NCBI RefSeq assembly: GCF_037969725.1
Contig: NZ_CP150203.1
Coordinates: forward strand, 85,001 to 137,500
Origin: Paenibacillus sp. FSL W8-0426
GTDB taxonomy: Bacteria > Bacillota > Bacilli > Paenibacillales > Paenibacillaceae
Direction of reading: 5' to 3'
DNA: 52,500 nucleotides
Under the pieces are notes generated by a model, which saw only the letters and a program-made list of their open reading frames with translations, did no database searches and had not been told where the DNA came from. Position numbers and translations under genes: made by a program. Below, in pieces: positions 28,570 through 39,079 of this stretch; position 1 is the first letter of the stretch; each line of letters opens with the position of its first letter.

Positions 28570-30648
28570 CTATTCCACCCACCAGCGTTTAAAGTCCTTC
28601 CACCAGGAATGCTTTTCCTCCTGCAGCGCTTGTTCGCTCTGTTGATCAGGCTTACTGTGGTCTGCAGCATCTTTAGGATCCGAATCGGCACCCCGGCATA
28701 CATCGGTTGGTTCCGTTCCCGCCATAAACACTTCGAGCCGCTTCTCTGCGCAACCGTTGCCTGCCAATTGTCCGGTTTCCGGATTGATGTACACGCTCAC
28801 GACGTTATCCGGTACCGGGAATATTTTGGGCGGCACGCTCGCCAGCGCCTGTTCGGTAAATTGGGCAAAGATGGGGGCAGCCCGTCTTCCGTCCGAGGTG
28901 GTTATGGATTTTCCTTGATCATAACCCACCCATACGGCAGTGGACAGCTCGGGCGTGAAGCCGACAAGCCAGGCATCGGTGTTGGTTGTGCCGGTTTTGC
29001 CTGCCACGGGGCGCTTCATCGTTGCCGATACCCGGTTGCCGGTTCCGCCACTCTCGAACACACTCTCCATTAAACGTGTCAGAACATACGCTGCAGAGGG
29101 CTCAACGACCGTTTCTGCCTTGGTTTGCGGCGCTTCATACAGCACTCTTCCGGCTGCATCCGTTATCTGGAGAATTGCGACGGGCGGGGTACGCTGCCCG
29201 CCTGCGGCGATAACGGAAAACGCCGAGGCCATCTCGAGCGGGCTGACTGGCGAAGTCCCGAGCGCAAGGGAAGGCACCGGGCTGAGGTTGCTTGTAATCC
29301 CCAACGTATGAGCCATGTCCACGACCTTTTCCGGTCCGATCTTCATGATCGTATTGACCGCATAGATATTGTCCGAAGCTGCTATGGCTTGCCTCAAATC
29401 AATTTCGCCCAAATACTTGTCTCCAAAATTGCCGGGCTTATAGGTTTTGCGGTCGTTATCATAATGAAACAAGGTAGGTTCACTATTAAAGATGGAGGCA
29501 CTCGTGAGCTGTTTGGACTCCAGTGCCGCCAAATACATGATCGGTTTGAAAGCCGAGCCTGGCTGGCGGGTCGTTGCCAGCACATGATTGATCTGGCTGG
29601 TGCGATAATTTTTGCCGCCGACCATCGCTTTGATATACCCGGTTCGCGGGTCAATGGAAATCAGGGCCGTTTCCAGCTCGCTTTTGGGATCCATGCCTTT
29701 AGCTACAGCGTCCTCGGCTGCTTTTTGCATGCGCAGGTCAAGGGTGGTATAGATATTCAGTCCTCCATGGTCCAGCATGGCTTCACTGATGCCCAGCTCG
29801 TTGATCGCCAGGCTGCGGATATAGTCACGGAAATAAGGTGCCTGCTCCACCGTTTTGCGCTCGCTTTCCGGCTTGAAGGAGAGTATTTCCTCATAGGCCT
29901 TATCCGCCTCGGATTGCGTGATTTTTCCGGTTTCCGCCATGGAATTCAGTACGATGCGCTGGCGGTCTTTGGCGTTTTTCATATGATTATATGGAGAGTA
30001 ATAGGTCGGACCCTTCGGGATGCCGGCGAGCATGGCGCTTTCCGCCAAGTCGAGCTGATTGGCCGATTTGCCGAAATACATTCTTGCGGCTGATTCGATT
30101 CCATACGCTCCATGACCGTAATAAATCTCGTTTAGATACATCTGCAGAATTTCATTCTTGCTGTACTTCATCTCCAATTGAGCGGTATAGATGGCTTCCT
30201 TGGCTTTTCGGGTCCACGTCTTTTCATGGGACAGATACAGGTTGCGTGCAAGCTGCTGGGTGAGCGTGCTGGCCCCCTGGGACATTTGCATATGCTGCAG
30301 ATTGACCAATACGGCCCGTCCCAGTCCGCGAATGTCGAAACCGTGGTGGTCATAAAACTTGCGGTCTTCAACAGCCAACGTCGCGTTGATCAGGTCAGGA
30401 GAAATGGCATCAAGCTGCACGGGAACCGAATCTTTGCCTCCGGCAGAAAACGTGGCGATGACCTCGCCCTGGCTGTCCAGCAGCCTTGAATTCCGGTCAG
30501 AATCGGCTAAAGGCAGACTGGTTGCATATAAATAGACAAGTCCCGCAGCTGCAGCGATGAGGCTGAGCATGAGGAGCAGGGACAGGCCTTTGATCCACTT
30601 CCATAGGCGGAACCCGCGTTTGCGGGCCTTCTGGGCAGGTTGTTTCAT
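28570..30648 (-). CDS. pbpG: Class A penicillin-binding protein (PBP1A/PbpG family)
   Basis: Bifunctional peptidoglycan synthase of 692 residues: glycan polymerisation and peptide cross-linking outside the membrane. The short cytoplasmic tail is basic, with a signal anchor at about 20-43. The GT51 domain has catalytic E94 in AVEDRKFYDHHG, and motifs QGASTLTQQLARN and EIYYGHGAYG. The transpeptidase domain has S365-A-F-K368, S425-D-N427 and K551-T-G553, all intact. The position beside ywhD and speEB matches Bacillus pbpG (PBP2d), a sporulation PBP for the germ cell wall. That stage-specific role is inferred from context. AAAGGAG lies 8 bases before ATG. The C-terminus ends in Lys/Trp-rich KDFKRWWVE. 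Confidence 0.93.
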   Translation of the reverse strand: MKQPAQKARKRGFRLWKWIKGLSLLLMLSLIAAAAGLVYLYATSLPLADSDRNSRLLDSQGEVIATFSAGGKDSVPVQLDAISPDLINATLAVEDRKFYDHHGFDIRGLGRAVLVNLQHMQMSQGASTLTQQLARNLYLSHEKTWTRKAKEAIYTAQLEMKYSKNEILQMYLNEIYYGHGAYGIESAARMYFGKSANQLDLAESAMLAGIPKGPTYYSPYNHMKNAKDRQRIVLNSMAETGKITQSEADKAYEEILSFKPESERKTVEQAPYFRDYIRSLAINELGISEAMLDHGGLNIYTTLDLRMQKAAEDAVAKGMDPKSELETALISIDPRTGYIKAMVGGKNYRTSQINHVLATTRQPGSAFKPIMYLAALESKQLTSASIFNSEPTLFHYDNDRKTYKPGNFGDKYLGEIDLRQAIAASDNIYAVNTIMKIGPEKVVDMAHTLGITSNLSPVPSLALGTSPVSPLEMASAFSVIAAGGQRTPPVAILQITDAAGRVLYEAPQTKAETVVEPSAAYVLTRLMESVFESGGTGNRVSATMKRPVAGKTGTTNTDAWLVGFTPELSTAVWVGYDQGKSITTSDGRRAAPIFAQFTEQALASVPPKIFPVPDNVVSVYINPETGQLAGNGCAEKRLEVFMAGTEPTDVCRGADSDPKDAADHSKPDQQSEQALQEEKHSWWKDFKRWWVE

Positions 30649-30755
30649 GGGACGGGCTCCTTTCTTTTATTTCCAGTATGGGATTCTGTTGTAAGGTATA
30701 TTCAGTTTAGCCGGAGTCCTTGTAAATTGTAGCATTTTCACGGAAAAAAACCGTT

Positions 30756-30784
30756 TTGCAGATGAAACATCTATCGCGTATAAT
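30756..30784 (+). promoter_or_regulatory. Promoter of speE-speB
   Basis: TTGCAG (30756-30761), 17 bases and a perfect TATAAT (30779-30784). The leader to the speE start is then about 265 nt, for which I see no known riboswitch or small gene. Confidence 0.65.
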
Positions 30785-31057
30785 GCAAAAGGGTAATGAA
30801 AAGGTACTGTTCAGCACAACATACAGAAGGCACGATCCATTGATCGGTATAACGCTGTGTAGTTTGGTTGAATGGTACGATACGGCTTATCATCTGATCC
30901 GGTTTGTCTCCTGTCGTAAATGAAATGAGTGCGGACTTCCCGCTGGCCTCAGCGAGTTCCGTTGCCAAGGCCGAATTGTTGGACGAGTTCGGATGTTCCT
31001 GATGGCGAAGCTTTCGGGACGCCCTGAGCATCAACTATACGGAAAGAAGGTAGGATC

Positions 31058-31885
31058 ATGGAATTGTGGTTTACGGAGAAGCAGACTCCCACATTCGGGA
31101 TCACTGCGAAGATCAAACAGACCTATGTTCATGAGCAAACGGAATTTCAGGATTTGGCGATGATTGAGACAGAAGAGTTCGGCAACATGCTGGTGTTGGA
31201 CGGAATGGTGATGACCACGGTAAAAGATGAGTTCGTGTACCATGAAATGGCGGCTCATCCTGCCCTGAATACACATCCGAAACCGAAAAGGGTTCTGGTC
31301 GTGGGAGGCGGCGACGGCGGCGTGATTCGTGAGGTCATCAAGCATGATGCCGTAGAAAAAGCCGTTTTGGTTGAAATCGACGGCAAAGTCATCGAGTATT
31401 CCAAAACATATTTGCCCGAAATAGCCGGCAAACTGAACGAGCCTAACGTTGAAGTGCTCGTGAATGACGGCTATATGCACATTATTGAACATAAAGACGA
31501 ATACGATGTCATCATCGTTGATTCGACGGAACCCGTAGGTCCTGCGGCGCCTTTGTTTGAACGCGGTTTCTACCAAGGCATATACGAAGCGTTGAAGGAA
31601 GACGGCATCTTTGTGGCCCAGACAGATAACCCCTGGTTCAAGGCGGATCTGATCCAAAAGGTCAACAAGGATGTTAAAGAGATTTTCCCGATCGTGCGCG
31701 TATACGGGTGCAATATTCCGACATACCCGAGCGGCCTTTGGACGTTCACGATGGGCAGCAAGACGCATGACCCGCTCAGCGTCGACGAGACTCGAATTCC
31801 CGAATTGGATACCAGGTATTATTCCTCGCGATTGCATAAGGCAGCCTTTGTGCTCCCCAAATTCGTGGAGGACCTGACGAAATAA
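31058..31885 (+). CDS. speE: Spermidine synthase
   Basis: Transfers an aminopropyl group from decarboxylated S-adenosylmethionine to putrescine. The 275-residue protein has the family signatures: [14 protein letters not shown] (nucleotide site), [22 protein letters not shown] and the active-site loop DSTEPVGPA with its catalytic Asp. Lacks an N-terminal extension. It is 14 bases before speB, forming an operon for the route arginine to agmatine to putrescine to spermidine; the arginine decarboxylase is not in this window. Confidence 0.97.
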   Translation: MELWFTEKQTPTFGITAKIKQTYVHEQTEFQDLAMIETEEFGNMLVLDGMVMTTVKDEFVYHEMAAHPALNTHPKPKRVLVVGGGDGGVIREVIKHDAVEKAVLVEIDGKVIEYSKTYLPEIAGKLNEPNVEVLVNDGYMHIIEHKDEYDVIIVDSTEPVGPAAPLFERGFYQGIYEALKEDGIFVAQTDNPWFKADLIQKVNKDVKEIFPIVRVYGCNIPTYPSGLWTFTMGSKTHDPLSVDETRIPELDTRYYSSRLHKAAFVLPKFVEDLTK

Positions 31886-31899
31886 GGAGGACATTATTC

Positions 31900-32769
31900 A
31901 TGAAATTGGATCAAGCCTATTCCGGCAACGTATTTATTTGCAGCTCCGAAGATTACGAAAACTCCAAAGCGGTGATTTACGGCATGCCGATGGACTATAC
32001 CGTCAGCTTCCGTCCCGGCTCTCGTTTCGGCCCGTCCCATATCCGCCAGGCATCGGTTGGTCTGGAAGAGTACAGCCCATACCTGGATAAAAGCATTGTG
32101 GATATGACGTACTTTGATGCAGGCGATCTGCTTCTGCCTTTCGGCAATGCCGGACGCAGCCTTGACGTCATTAGCGAATACATCGGCGGCCTGCTGGCGG
32201 ATGACAAATTTCCGATCGGTCTTGGCGGGGAACATCTCGTCACTTGGCCAGTTATTCAGCAAATGCACAAAAAGTATCCGGACCTGATCCTGATTCATAT
32301 CGATGCGCATGCTGACCTGCGCGAGCAATACGAAGGCGAACCGCTGTCCCACTCTACGCCGGTACGCAAAGCTGCCGAGCTGATGGGCGGCAAAAACATT
32401 TATCAATTCGGTATTCGTTCCGGTTCCCGCGAAGAGTTCCAATATGGCCGCGAAAACATCAACTTTTATCCGTTCGAAGTAGCCGCCCCGCTGAAGGAAG
32501 CTCTGCCAAGCATGGGCAACCGTCCGGTATACGTGACGATCGACATCGACGTGCTTGACCCGTCGGCTGCGCCAGGCACAGGTACCGCCGAAGCGGGAGG
32601 CATTACGTCCAAAGAGCTGCTTGAAGCGGTACACTTGATTGCAGGTTCCGGCGTGAACGTTGTGGGCTGCGACCTGGTCGAGGTGGCTCCGATCTACGAT
32701 CCGACGCAACAGACGCAAATCGTTGCAGCAAAACTGATTCGCGAAATGCTGCTTGGATTCGTGAAGTAA
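31900..32769 (+). CDS. speB: Agmatinase
   Basis: Hydrolyses agmatine to putrescine and urea. The 289-residue ureohydrolase has the dimanganese ligand motifs GGEHLVTWP, HIDAHADLR and SIDIDVLDP-type TIDIDVLDPSAAPGTGT. A strong AAGGAGGA lies upstream of the ATG. It provides putrescine to SpeE, encoded just upstream in the same operon, and a terminator follows. Confidence 0.97.
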   Translation: MKLDQAYSGNVFICSSEDYENSKAVIYGMPMDYTVSFRPGSRFGPSHIRQASVGLEEYSPYLDKSIVDMTYFDAGDLLLPFGNAGRSLDVISEYIGGLLADDKFPIGLGGEHLVTWPVIQQMHKKYPDLILIHIDAHADLREQYEGEPLSHSTPVRKAAELMGGKNIYQFGIRSGSREEFQYGRENINFYPFEVAAPLKEALPSMGNRPVYVTIDIDVLDPSAAPGTGTAEAGGITSKELLEAVHLIAGSGVNVVGCDLVEVAPIYDPTQQTQIVAAKLIREMLLGFVK

Positions 32770-32781
32770 CCGAGAATAACG

Positions 32782-32834
32782 ACGTCCTTTCTCTTCGTCA
32801 GGTTATGGCCTGCGTGGAAGGGGACGTTTTTTTT
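32782..32834 (+). terminator. Terminator after speB
   Basis: ACGTCC and GGACGT pair around an inner CAGG/CCTG stem, with eight T following. Confidence 0.8.
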
Positions 32835-33120
32835 ATGGCCGTATGGTTTGTTGTAACGAGCGCTGATACCTTTGCCATGGATCAGACACGGACGGTGGAA
32901 CGATGTGGAAGCAGCGGTTGTCCTGGGATCGAACCACTACGATATACGCTCTGACTTTTGGCTAAACACGAAATGGATATGAATTAATAATTTTGTTATT
33001 TCATATATCGAACCACAATTTGAAGGTACAGTGTGATTTGCAGCCCCGTTGGTGTTTCCGAGAGGATCTTCCTTGCTGTGATAAGCTGGAAAGTCTTTTT
33101 TTGTACGGTGATAATAACGG

Positions 33121-33149
33121 TTGAAACCTATGCCAAAAAATAGTATTGT
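33121..33149 (+). promoter_or_regulatory. Promoter of the arabinofuranosidase gene
   Basis: TTGAAA (33121-33126), 17 bases and TATTGT (33144-33149). The -10 overlaps the cre site. A TATAAT at 33162-33167 has no -35 at the right distance. Confidence 0.55.
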
Positions 33150-33160
33150 AAGCGATAACA
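33147..33160. promoter_or_regulatory. cre site (CcpA catabolite repression operator)
   Basis: TGTAAGCGATAACA agrees at every defined position with the Bacillus cre consensus TGWNANCGNTNWCA. It covers the -10 and the transcription start, a position where CcpA represses. The next gene is for pentosan use, which fits glucose repression. Confidence 0.88.
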
Positions 33161-33184
33161 ATATAATTTGGGGAGGTAGGAATT

Positions 33185-34675
33185 ATGGTTGATGTTATTT
33201 TAAATTCAAATTCCGATAAAGGATTAATAAATCGCAATATTTATGGTCACTTTTCGGAGCACTTGGGACGGTGCATCTATGAGGGATTATGGGTGGGGGA
33301 GGACTCGCCCATTCCGAATACGGACGGCATTCGCAATGACGTGTTGACAGCGCTGCAGAAGCTGAATATTCCGGTACTGCGGTGGCCGGGCGGATGCTTC
33401 GCCGATGAATATCACTGGAAAGATGGCGTCGGCCCCAAAAGCGAACGCGCGCGCATGATCAACAACAACTGGGGCGGGGTGGAAGAAAACAACCATTTTG
33501 GCACGCATGAATTCCTCCGTTTGTGCGAATTGCTCGGCACAGAGCCTTACATTAGCGGGAATCTGGGGAGCGGAACCGTTCAAGAAATGCAGCAATGGGT
33601 CGAATACATCACGTTTGACGGCGAATCCCCGATGGCGAACTGGCGCAAATCCAACGGGCGTGAAAAGCCCTGGAAGCTGACCTATTTCGGGGTGGGGAAC
33701 GAAAACTGGGGCTGCGGCGGAAACATGAGACCCGAGTATTACGCCGATGAATATCGCCGTTACTCCACATATGTGCGCAATTATTCCGACAACCGCATTT
33801 TCAAAATCGCCTGCGGTCCCAATGAGGACAACTATGAATGGACGGAAGTGCTGATGCGCGAAGCAGCACGTTTCATGGACGGATTAAGTCTGCACTATTA
33901 CACGCTCCCGACAGGGAACTGGCAGGATAAAGGGGAAGCGACCGGATTTGACGAAGCAGCCTGGTTCCGCACTTTGAAACGCACACTTCATATGGAAGAA
34001 TTGATCGTGAAGCATTCGGAGATTATGGACAAATACGATCCGGAGAACAAGGTTGCGCTGATCATCGATGAGTGGGGGACGTGGTACAACGTGGAGCCGG
34101 GAACCAACCCGGGTTTCCTGTACCAGCAAAACACGATGCGGGATGCGCTTGTGGCGGGAATTAACCTGAACTTGTTCAACAATTACAATAAACGGGTGCA
34201 AATGGCCAATTTGGCGCAGATCGTCAATGTGCTGCAAGCTCTTGTGCTGACCGAGGGCGAACGTATGCTGCTTACTCCGACGTATCACGTCTTTGACATG
34301 TATCAGGTGCATATGGACGCGCAGCGATTGGAATTGAACTATGAGAGTCCGGCATACACTTTCGGGGATGAGACCATTCCTCAGCTTAGCTTGTCCGCGT
34401 CCCGCAATACGGAGGGAGTCGTTCATGTAACGGCGTGCAATCTGAGCCACACGGATGAATTGGAAGTGGTTTGCCGTCTGGACTCCTTCCAAACTTCCGA
34501 TGCGGCATCGGTATCGGGGCGAATCCTCCACCATGACGACTTCGGGGCATACAATACATTTGAAGAACCGAACCGGGTTCAATTGGCGGATTGGAGCGAT
34601 CTATCGCTAGAAAACAACGAATTGCGCTTCACGCTCCCTCCCGCATCCGTCGGCGTGATTGCGTTGAAGGCATGA
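33185..34675 (+). CDS. abfA: Intracellular GH51 alpha-L-arabinofuranosidase
   Basis: Releases L-arabinose from arabino-oligosaccharides taken into the cell. The 496-residue protein has the GH51 catalytic barrel: acid/base Glu in [11 protein letters not shown] and nucleophile Glu in [11 protein letters not shown], with a C-terminal beta-sandwich domain. No signal peptide. GGGGAGGT lies before the ATG. It has its own promoter with a perfect cre site and stands alone: no arabinose transporter or ara genes are adjacent. Its stop overlaps the ATG of a zinc-ribbon gene (ATGA), which suggests translational coupling of two apparently unrelated functions. Confidence 0.96.
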   Translation: MVDVILNSNSDKGLINRNIYGHFSEHLGRCIYEGLWVGEDSPIPNTDGIRNDVLTALQKLNIPVLRWPGGCFADEYHWKDGVGPKSERARMINNNWGGVEENNHFGTHEFLRLCELLGTEPYISGNLGSGTVQEMQQWVEYITFDGESPMANWRKSNGREKPWKLTYFGVGNENWGCGGNMRPEYYADEYRRYSTYVRNYSDNRIFKIACGPNEDNYEWTEVLMREAARFMDGLSLHYYTLPTGNWQDKGEATGFDEAAWFRTLKRTLHMEELIVKHSEIMDKYDPENKVALIIDEWGTWYNVEPGTNPGFLYQQNTMRDALVAGINLNLFNNYNKRVQMANLAQIVNVLQALVLTEGERMLLTPTYHVFDMYQVHMDAQRLELNYESPAYTFGDETIPQLSLSASRNTEGVVHVTACNLSHTDELEVVCRLDSFQTSDAASVSGRILHHDDFGAYNTFEEPNRVQLADWSDLSLENNELRFTLPPASVGVIALKA

Positions 34676-34971
34676 CGGCGCCAATGTCCCAAACGGATGA
34701 ACGCACGAATCGGCAGGGACGCTGTAAAGGATGCAGCGAGGAGCACGGCGTGCAGATCAGCGAGGCCAAACTGGCCAAACTCGTGGAGCTGGCTTCTCGG
34801 GCTCGCGCGGTTGTGACGGATGAGCGATACGCTAATCGGCTATCCATCTGTTCAAGTTGTCCGGGTTTGCAGTACGGGACCACCTGCCGTTACTGCGGCT
34901 GCATTGTTCATGTGCGCGCCAAACTGGCCGATTCGGTCTGTCCGTACCCTTATGAGCCGAGATGGAATTGA
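34672..34971 (+). CDS. Cysteine-rich zinc-ribbon-like protein (DUF6171-like)
   Basis: A 99-residue soluble protein with eight cysteines in pairs: C18-x-x-C21, C60-x-x-C63, C72-x-x-C75-x-C77 and C90. The arrangement suggests two zinc ribbons or a similar metal site. The pattern [20 protein letters not shown] resembles small Firmicute proteins annotated DUF6171; the assignment is from memory and function is unknown. ATG at 34672 overlaps the arabinofuranosidase stop; an alternative is the ATG at 34684. A terminator follows, so it shares the cre-controlled transcript. Confidence 0.8.
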   Translation: MTAPMSQTDERTNRQGRCKGCSEEHGVQISEAKLAKLVELASRARAVVTDERYANRLSICSSCPGLQYGTTCRYCGCIVHVRAKLADSVCPYPYEPRWN

Positions 34972-35001
34972 ACGCTTGCGAATAATGAACGAATTTTGAT
35001 G

Positions 35002-35032
35002 GAGCTGTACACAATAAGTGCAGCTCTTTTTT
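35002..35032 (+). terminator. Terminator after the zinc-ribbon gene
   Basis: GAGCTGTAC and GTGCAGCTC form a 9-bp stem (one GU pair) with six T after it. Confidence 0.88.
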
Positions 35033-35271
35033 GTCGCGGCTGGGCAAAAACTCTGAATTTGGATTTGAATTGAACGGTTGAACTGGATATAGTTATACAG
35101 TAGAGATTTTGAATGTATGGGAATCGAATGAGACATACGCAAAGAAATGCGCGGGAGGCCGAGCGTTTTCCGTATACTGAATGCGTATAGCGGTCGTGAC
35201 GGGGGATGGGTTGTTCTCACCAGCCGCCCCGCTTTGTGCCGTCTTCGAATATATTGGAGGTTGTAACATTC

Positions 35272-35697
35272 ATGTCGAACATGCGACCGGTTCGGATCCG
35301 GCTGCACAGCCGTTATGATGGTGAAAATGTAGTGCAGGATCTTCAGGGGGAAGCGACGCTAAAAGGAAAGGCATTATACGTGCGTTACGTAGAGCCTGAA
35401 GCGGGCCCGCAGGGCGGCATCACCCGCACGACCCTGAAGCTCAGTGCACAATCCATCAAGATCATGCGCCACGGCGAGGTGGAGTCGGAGCAGACGTTTG
35501 AGCTTGGGCGCAAGCTGCCCGGGTTTTATCGTTCGCCTTACATGTCGTTTGCGCTGTCCACGCACACCCGGAAAATGGAGCTTTCCATGGACGGGTTAAA
35601 TGCAAAAGCGGCGTGGAGCTACGAATTTTACCGATTTGATGAAGCATCCGGACATTTTGCGATTAGTTTGCATATACAGGAGGAACCAATTTCATGA
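35272..35697 (+). CDS. ywiB: DUF1934 family beta-barrel protein (YwiB)
   Basis: A 141-residue, mainly beta-strand cytoplasmic protein of the YwiB family, with a lipocalin-like or calycin fold in known members and unknown function. Identification rests on pattern and context: ywiB precedes argS in Bacillus too. ATG at 35272 has TTGGAGG upstream; the frame extends further back without a binding site. Its last codons overlap the argS start by four bases (ATGA), so the two are translationally coupled. Confidence 0.88.
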   Translation: MSNMRPVRIRLHSRYDGENVVQDLQGEATLKGKALYVRYVEPEAGPQGGITRTTLKLSAQSIKIMRHGEVESEQTFELGRKLPGFYRSPYMSFALSTHTRKMELSMDGLNAKAAWSYEFYRFDEASGHFAISLHIQEEPIS

Positions 35698-37373
35698 CAC
35701 GTAATCCACTCGATACGATTAACGAACGGGTAAGCACGGCTGTTGGCAATGCCATCGTGGCTGCAGGCATTGTTTCGCAGGAAGAGCTGCCTGTCATCAC
35801 GCTTGAAGTGCCACGCGACAAAGCACACGGCGATCTGGCTACGAATGCTGCGATGCAGCTGACCAAAATTGCGAAGCGCAATCCTCGCCAAATTGCGGAA
35901 GAGATCATAAACCATCTGAATCTGGCGGAAGCCGGCATCGAAAAGGCCGACATTGCCGGACCAGGTTTCATCAACTTCAAGCTCGACAAGAGTTATCTGT
36001 ACCCTGTGCTGGCGCTCGTGCAAGAGCAAGGCGAAAATTATGGCCGCATCAATGCGGGTGAAGGCCGCAAGGTCCAAGTGGAGTTTGTCAGCGCCAATCC
36101 GACAGGAAGCCTGCATTTGGGACATGCTCGCGGTGCGGCTGTCGGCGATGCGCTGTGCAACGTTCTCGATTTTGCGGGATATCAGGTTACCCGCGAGTAC
36201 TATATTAACGATGCCGGCAACCAGGTATTCAACCTGGCTCGTTCCATCGAAGCCCGTTATTTGCAGGAGCTCGGCCAGGATGCCGAAATGCCGGAAGACG
36301 GATACCATGGAGAGGACATTATCGGTTTCGCGAAGGAACTCGTGGCGGAGAAGGGCGAAGAGCTGTTGTCCATGAGCCCTGGGGACCGTGCGGCGTATTT
36401 CCGCGACTATGGCCTGGAAAAGGAATTGGACAAAATCAAGCGTGACTTGGGACGCTTCCGCGTGCCATTCGACAATTGGTTCAGCGAAACATCGCTTTAC
36501 GACAACGGTGAGGTGCTGCGCGTTCTTGACGAGCTGCGCGATCGCAACGAAATTTACGAGCAAGACGGGGCGACTTGGCTGAAAACGATGCAATACGGCG
36601 ACGACAAAGAGCGTGTATTGATTAAAAACGACGGAACGTATACCTACCTCACGCCGGACATTGCCTATCACCGCGACAAGTATGCTCGTGGTTACGATAT
36701 CATGATCAACATTTGGGGAGCGGACCATCATGGTTACATTCCGCGGATGAAAGCGGCCATGCAGGCACTCGGAAACGATCCTGCCAAATTGGTCGTGTTG
36801 ATCGCACAAATGGTCAGCTTGTTCCAGAACGGCGAGAAAGTGAAGATGTCAAAACGTACGGGCAAAGCGGTAACGATGGAGGACTTGATGGACGAAGTCG
36901 GCGTGGATGCCATCCGTTATTTCTTCACGATGCGCAGCATGGACTCCCATCTGGATTTCGACATGGACCTCGCCATTTCTACCTCGAATGAGAATCCGGT
37001 GTTTTACGTGCAGTATGCGCATGCTCGCGTATGTAGCGTATTCCGCCAAGCGGAAGAGCAGGGCATTCAATTGCTGCCGATCTCCGAGATCGACCTTTCG
37101 AAGTTGAACACGGAGCATGAGTATGATTTGCTGCGCAAAATCGGGGAACTTCCAGAGGAAATCGCTGCTGCGGCAGCCGGTTATGCCCCTCATCGCATGA
37201 TTCGATACGTGTATGAGCTGGCATCCCTGTTCCACAGTTATTATCGCGCTGAACGCGTCATCACCGAAGACGCTGCTCAAACCCAGGCGCGTCTGGCGCT
37301 GATTGGTGCCGTTCGTACCGTGATCGCGACAACGCTCCGTCTGGTCGGCGTGTCCGCACCGGACAAAATGTAA
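35694..37373 (+). CDS. argS: Arginyl-tRNA synthetase
   Basis: Charges tRNA-Arg (class I synthetase). The 559 residues include the N-terminal Arg-tRNA synthetase domain (about 1-90), the HIGH motif as H141-L-G-H144, the KMSKS motif as KMSKRTG and a C-terminal DALR anticodon-binding domain. AGGAGG lies within the upstream ywiB codons. It forms a two-gene operon with ywiB and ends in a strong terminator. Confidence 0.98.
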   Translation: MTRNPLDTINERVSTAVGNAIVAAGIVSQEELPVITLEVPRDKAHGDLATNAAMQLTKIAKRNPRQIAEEIINHLNLAEAGIEKADIAGPGFINFKLDKSYLYPVLALVQEQGENYGRINAGEGRKVQVEFVSANPTGSLHLGHARGAAVGDALCNVLDFAGYQVTREYYINDAGNQVFNLARSIEARYLQELGQDAEMPEDGYHGEDIIGFAKELVAEKGEELLSMSPGDRAAYFRDYGLEKELDKIKRDLGRFRVPFDNWFSETSLYDNGEVLRVLDELRDRNEIYEQDGATWLKTMQYGDDKERVLIKNDGTYTYLTPDIAYHRDKYARGYDIMINIWGADHHGYIPRMKAAMQALGNDPAKLVVLIAQMVSLFQNGEKVKMSKRTGKAVTMEDLMDEVGVDAIRYFFTMRSMDSHLDFDMDLAISTSNENPVFYVQYAHARVCSVFRQAEEQGIQLLPISEIDLSKLNTEHEYDLLRKIGELPEEIAAAAAGYAPHRMIRYVYELASLFHSYYRAERVITEDAAQTQARLALIGAVRTVIATTLRLVGVSAPDKM

Positions 37374-37407
37374 TTACATGACAGGCGCTCTGGCGCGCCT
37401 GCGCTGA

Positions 37408-37464
37408 GAAGCCTCCATGCATGCTGCGGGTTACGCCTGGTCTCATGTATGGAGGCTTCTTTTT
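37408..37464. terminator. Terminator between argS and the subtilase gene
   Basis: AGAAGCCTCCAT pairs with ATGGAGGCTTCT and runs into TTTTT on the + strand, for argS. It could also stop the opposing subtilase transcript, though the minus-strand T-run is poor. Confidence 0.85.
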
Positions 37465-37492
37465 CCTGCCTGCGCGGGCAGACCGTTCCGCC

Positions 37493-38647
37493 CTACTCAC
37501 GTTTCTCCTGCATCAGCTTGAGAGCATCGATCTCTCCGCCTCGAACTTTGGGCTTGGCGGTCGATGGTTTGCGGGCTCGCAACGGCACGGTTGCGCGTTT
37601 GACCAACGTTTTGATTTCGCCCGGCGACAAGCCGGGGTACTTGGCGAGCAGCAGGGCAATGGCTCCGCTGACATGAGAGGTGGCCATGGATGTGCCGCTC
37701 ATCTCATGATGTTTTCCGTGGACCCAGGAGGAGACGATTTTGTCGCCTGGAGCATAAACATCCACGTAGGTGCCGCGATTGCTGAATGGCGCAATGCGCC
37801 GATTTTTGTCGGTGGCCCCAACGGATATTGTCTGCGGATAACGTGCCGGATAATCGATGCTGCGTCGTTTCCCGTCATTTCCTGACGATGCAACGATAAC
37901 GATTCCAGCCTGGTAAGCGCGATTGACCACGTCGAGCAGGGCTTTGCTGCGCGTTTTCATGCCGAAGCTCATATTGATGATGTCGACCCGGTTGCGCACG
38001 CACCAATCAATGCCAAGGACGATATCGGATACGTATGCGGAACCGTTATGGTCGAATGCCTTTACGGGATAGATCAGGGAACGCGGGGCAACGCCGATCA
38101 TGCCTGCCGTGCTGTTGGCTGCGGCGATGGTTCCTGCAATGTGGGTCCCGTGACCGTTGTCGTCGTGCGGAAGCAGGCTTCGATTGAGGAGATTGATCCC
38201 TTGGGCGAGTGAGTAGCGCAAATCGGGATGGTGGAAGTCTGCCCCGGTATCAATCACGCCGATTTTGACCCGATGTCCGGTGGAAACAGACCAAACCTTG
38301 GGTGCCCGAATCTGCTTGACGCCCCAAGGGATGCCTTGAACGCTGCTTGGTTTGTTGTAAAGGGCTGCGGTATGGATCGTGACTTTCTGATCCTTCTCCA
38401 CGGTCAGATCATTTCCGAAACGAACCAATTCCTCAGGGCATGGCAGTGGAGCGATAATGGAACGGGCCAACCGGGAAGAGCGAACGGTTCCCAGGCCGGC
38501 GATCTCGTTTCGCATCCGGGATAATTGCATCAGACAAGCTTCATATTGCCCGGGTCTGGCGAACCGAATCAGATACCGTTCACTCTGCTCTGGTTCAAGG
38601 CGTTGCATTCCTTCCGCCAAATGATGCAATAAGCCGGTATAGTCCAT
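37493..38647 (-). CDS. S8 family serine peptidase (subtilase) without an obvious signal peptide
   Basis: A 384-residue subtilisin-like protease. The catalytic triad is intact: D133 in VIDTGAD, H166 in NGHGTH and S320 in GTSMATSHVSG, with oxyanion N257 in SSGNDG. An N-terminal region of about 105 residues (1-105) probably serves as a pro-domain. The start has no clear hydrophobic signal, so it may act inside the cell, in the spore, or leave by another route. ATG at 38647 has AAGGGGG 8 bases upstream; the frame is open to 38743 but the extension contains no signal peptide either. It is transcribed convergently with argS and divergently from rpoE. Confidence 0.92.
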   Translation of the reverse strand: MDYTGLLHHLAEGMQRLEPEQSERYLIRFARPGQYEACLMQLSRMRNEIAGLGTVRSSRLARSIIAPLPCPEELVRFGNDLTVEKDQKVTIHTAALYNKPSSVQGIPWGVKQIRAPKVWSVSTGHRVKIGVIDTGADFHHPDLRYSLAQGINLLNRSLLPHDDNGHGTHIAGTIAAANSTAGMIGVAPRSLIYPVKAFDHNGSAYVSDIVLGIDWCVRNRVDIINMSFGMKTRSKALLDVVNRAYQAGIVIVASSGNDGKRRSIDYPARYPQTISVGATDKNRRIAPFSNRGTYVDVYAPGDKIVSSWVHGKHHEMSGTSMATSHVSGAIALLLAKYPGLSPGEIKTLVKRATVPLRARKPSTAKPKVRGGEIDALKLMQEKRE

Positions 38648-38928
38648 ATTGGGAGCCCCCTTCGGGATGAACATGCTGAAGTATTCTATGAATGCGTTCA
38701 TCCCGGCGCATGGGGAACTTGCCCTTTTTTTGCGAAAACCCACTCCCTCCGTGTCAAAACGGGGACAGAAACATATGATGGATAGAGGGTTGGAGGGCTC
38801 TTGCGGGGACCCAGGGCGAGGAACAATCCTTTAAGGGCATACAGTCAGAAAGGCGGAGGAAACTCCGTCTTTTTCCCATTTGATTTATTTTCCGAAAAAA
38901 GGCGTGTAGGGTGCGGGGGACCTGGCGT

Positions 38929-38956
38929 TTGACAATATAAAAAATGGCTGGATAAA
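38929..38956 (+). promoter_or_regulatory. Possible promoter of rpoE
   Basis: A perfect TTGACA (38929-38934) followed 16 to 17 bases later by the poor -10 candidates GATAAA or ATAAAA. It is about 120 bases before the start. Confidence 0.4.
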
Positions 38957-39079
38957 AACTTGCTTTTTGACGCTAAATAGGTTTTACTTAGGTTTGTTAA
39001 TGGATATGTTATGCGTAACGGTCCATCTTGCAGGGATATAACGTGTTTGCGAATTATGTGTGAGAGGAAGTGTCAGTCA

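Noticed and set aside
30771..31034. 87-codon minus-strand frame in the speE leader
   Set aside because: No ribosome binding site, overlaps the speE promoter, and its translation resembles no family.
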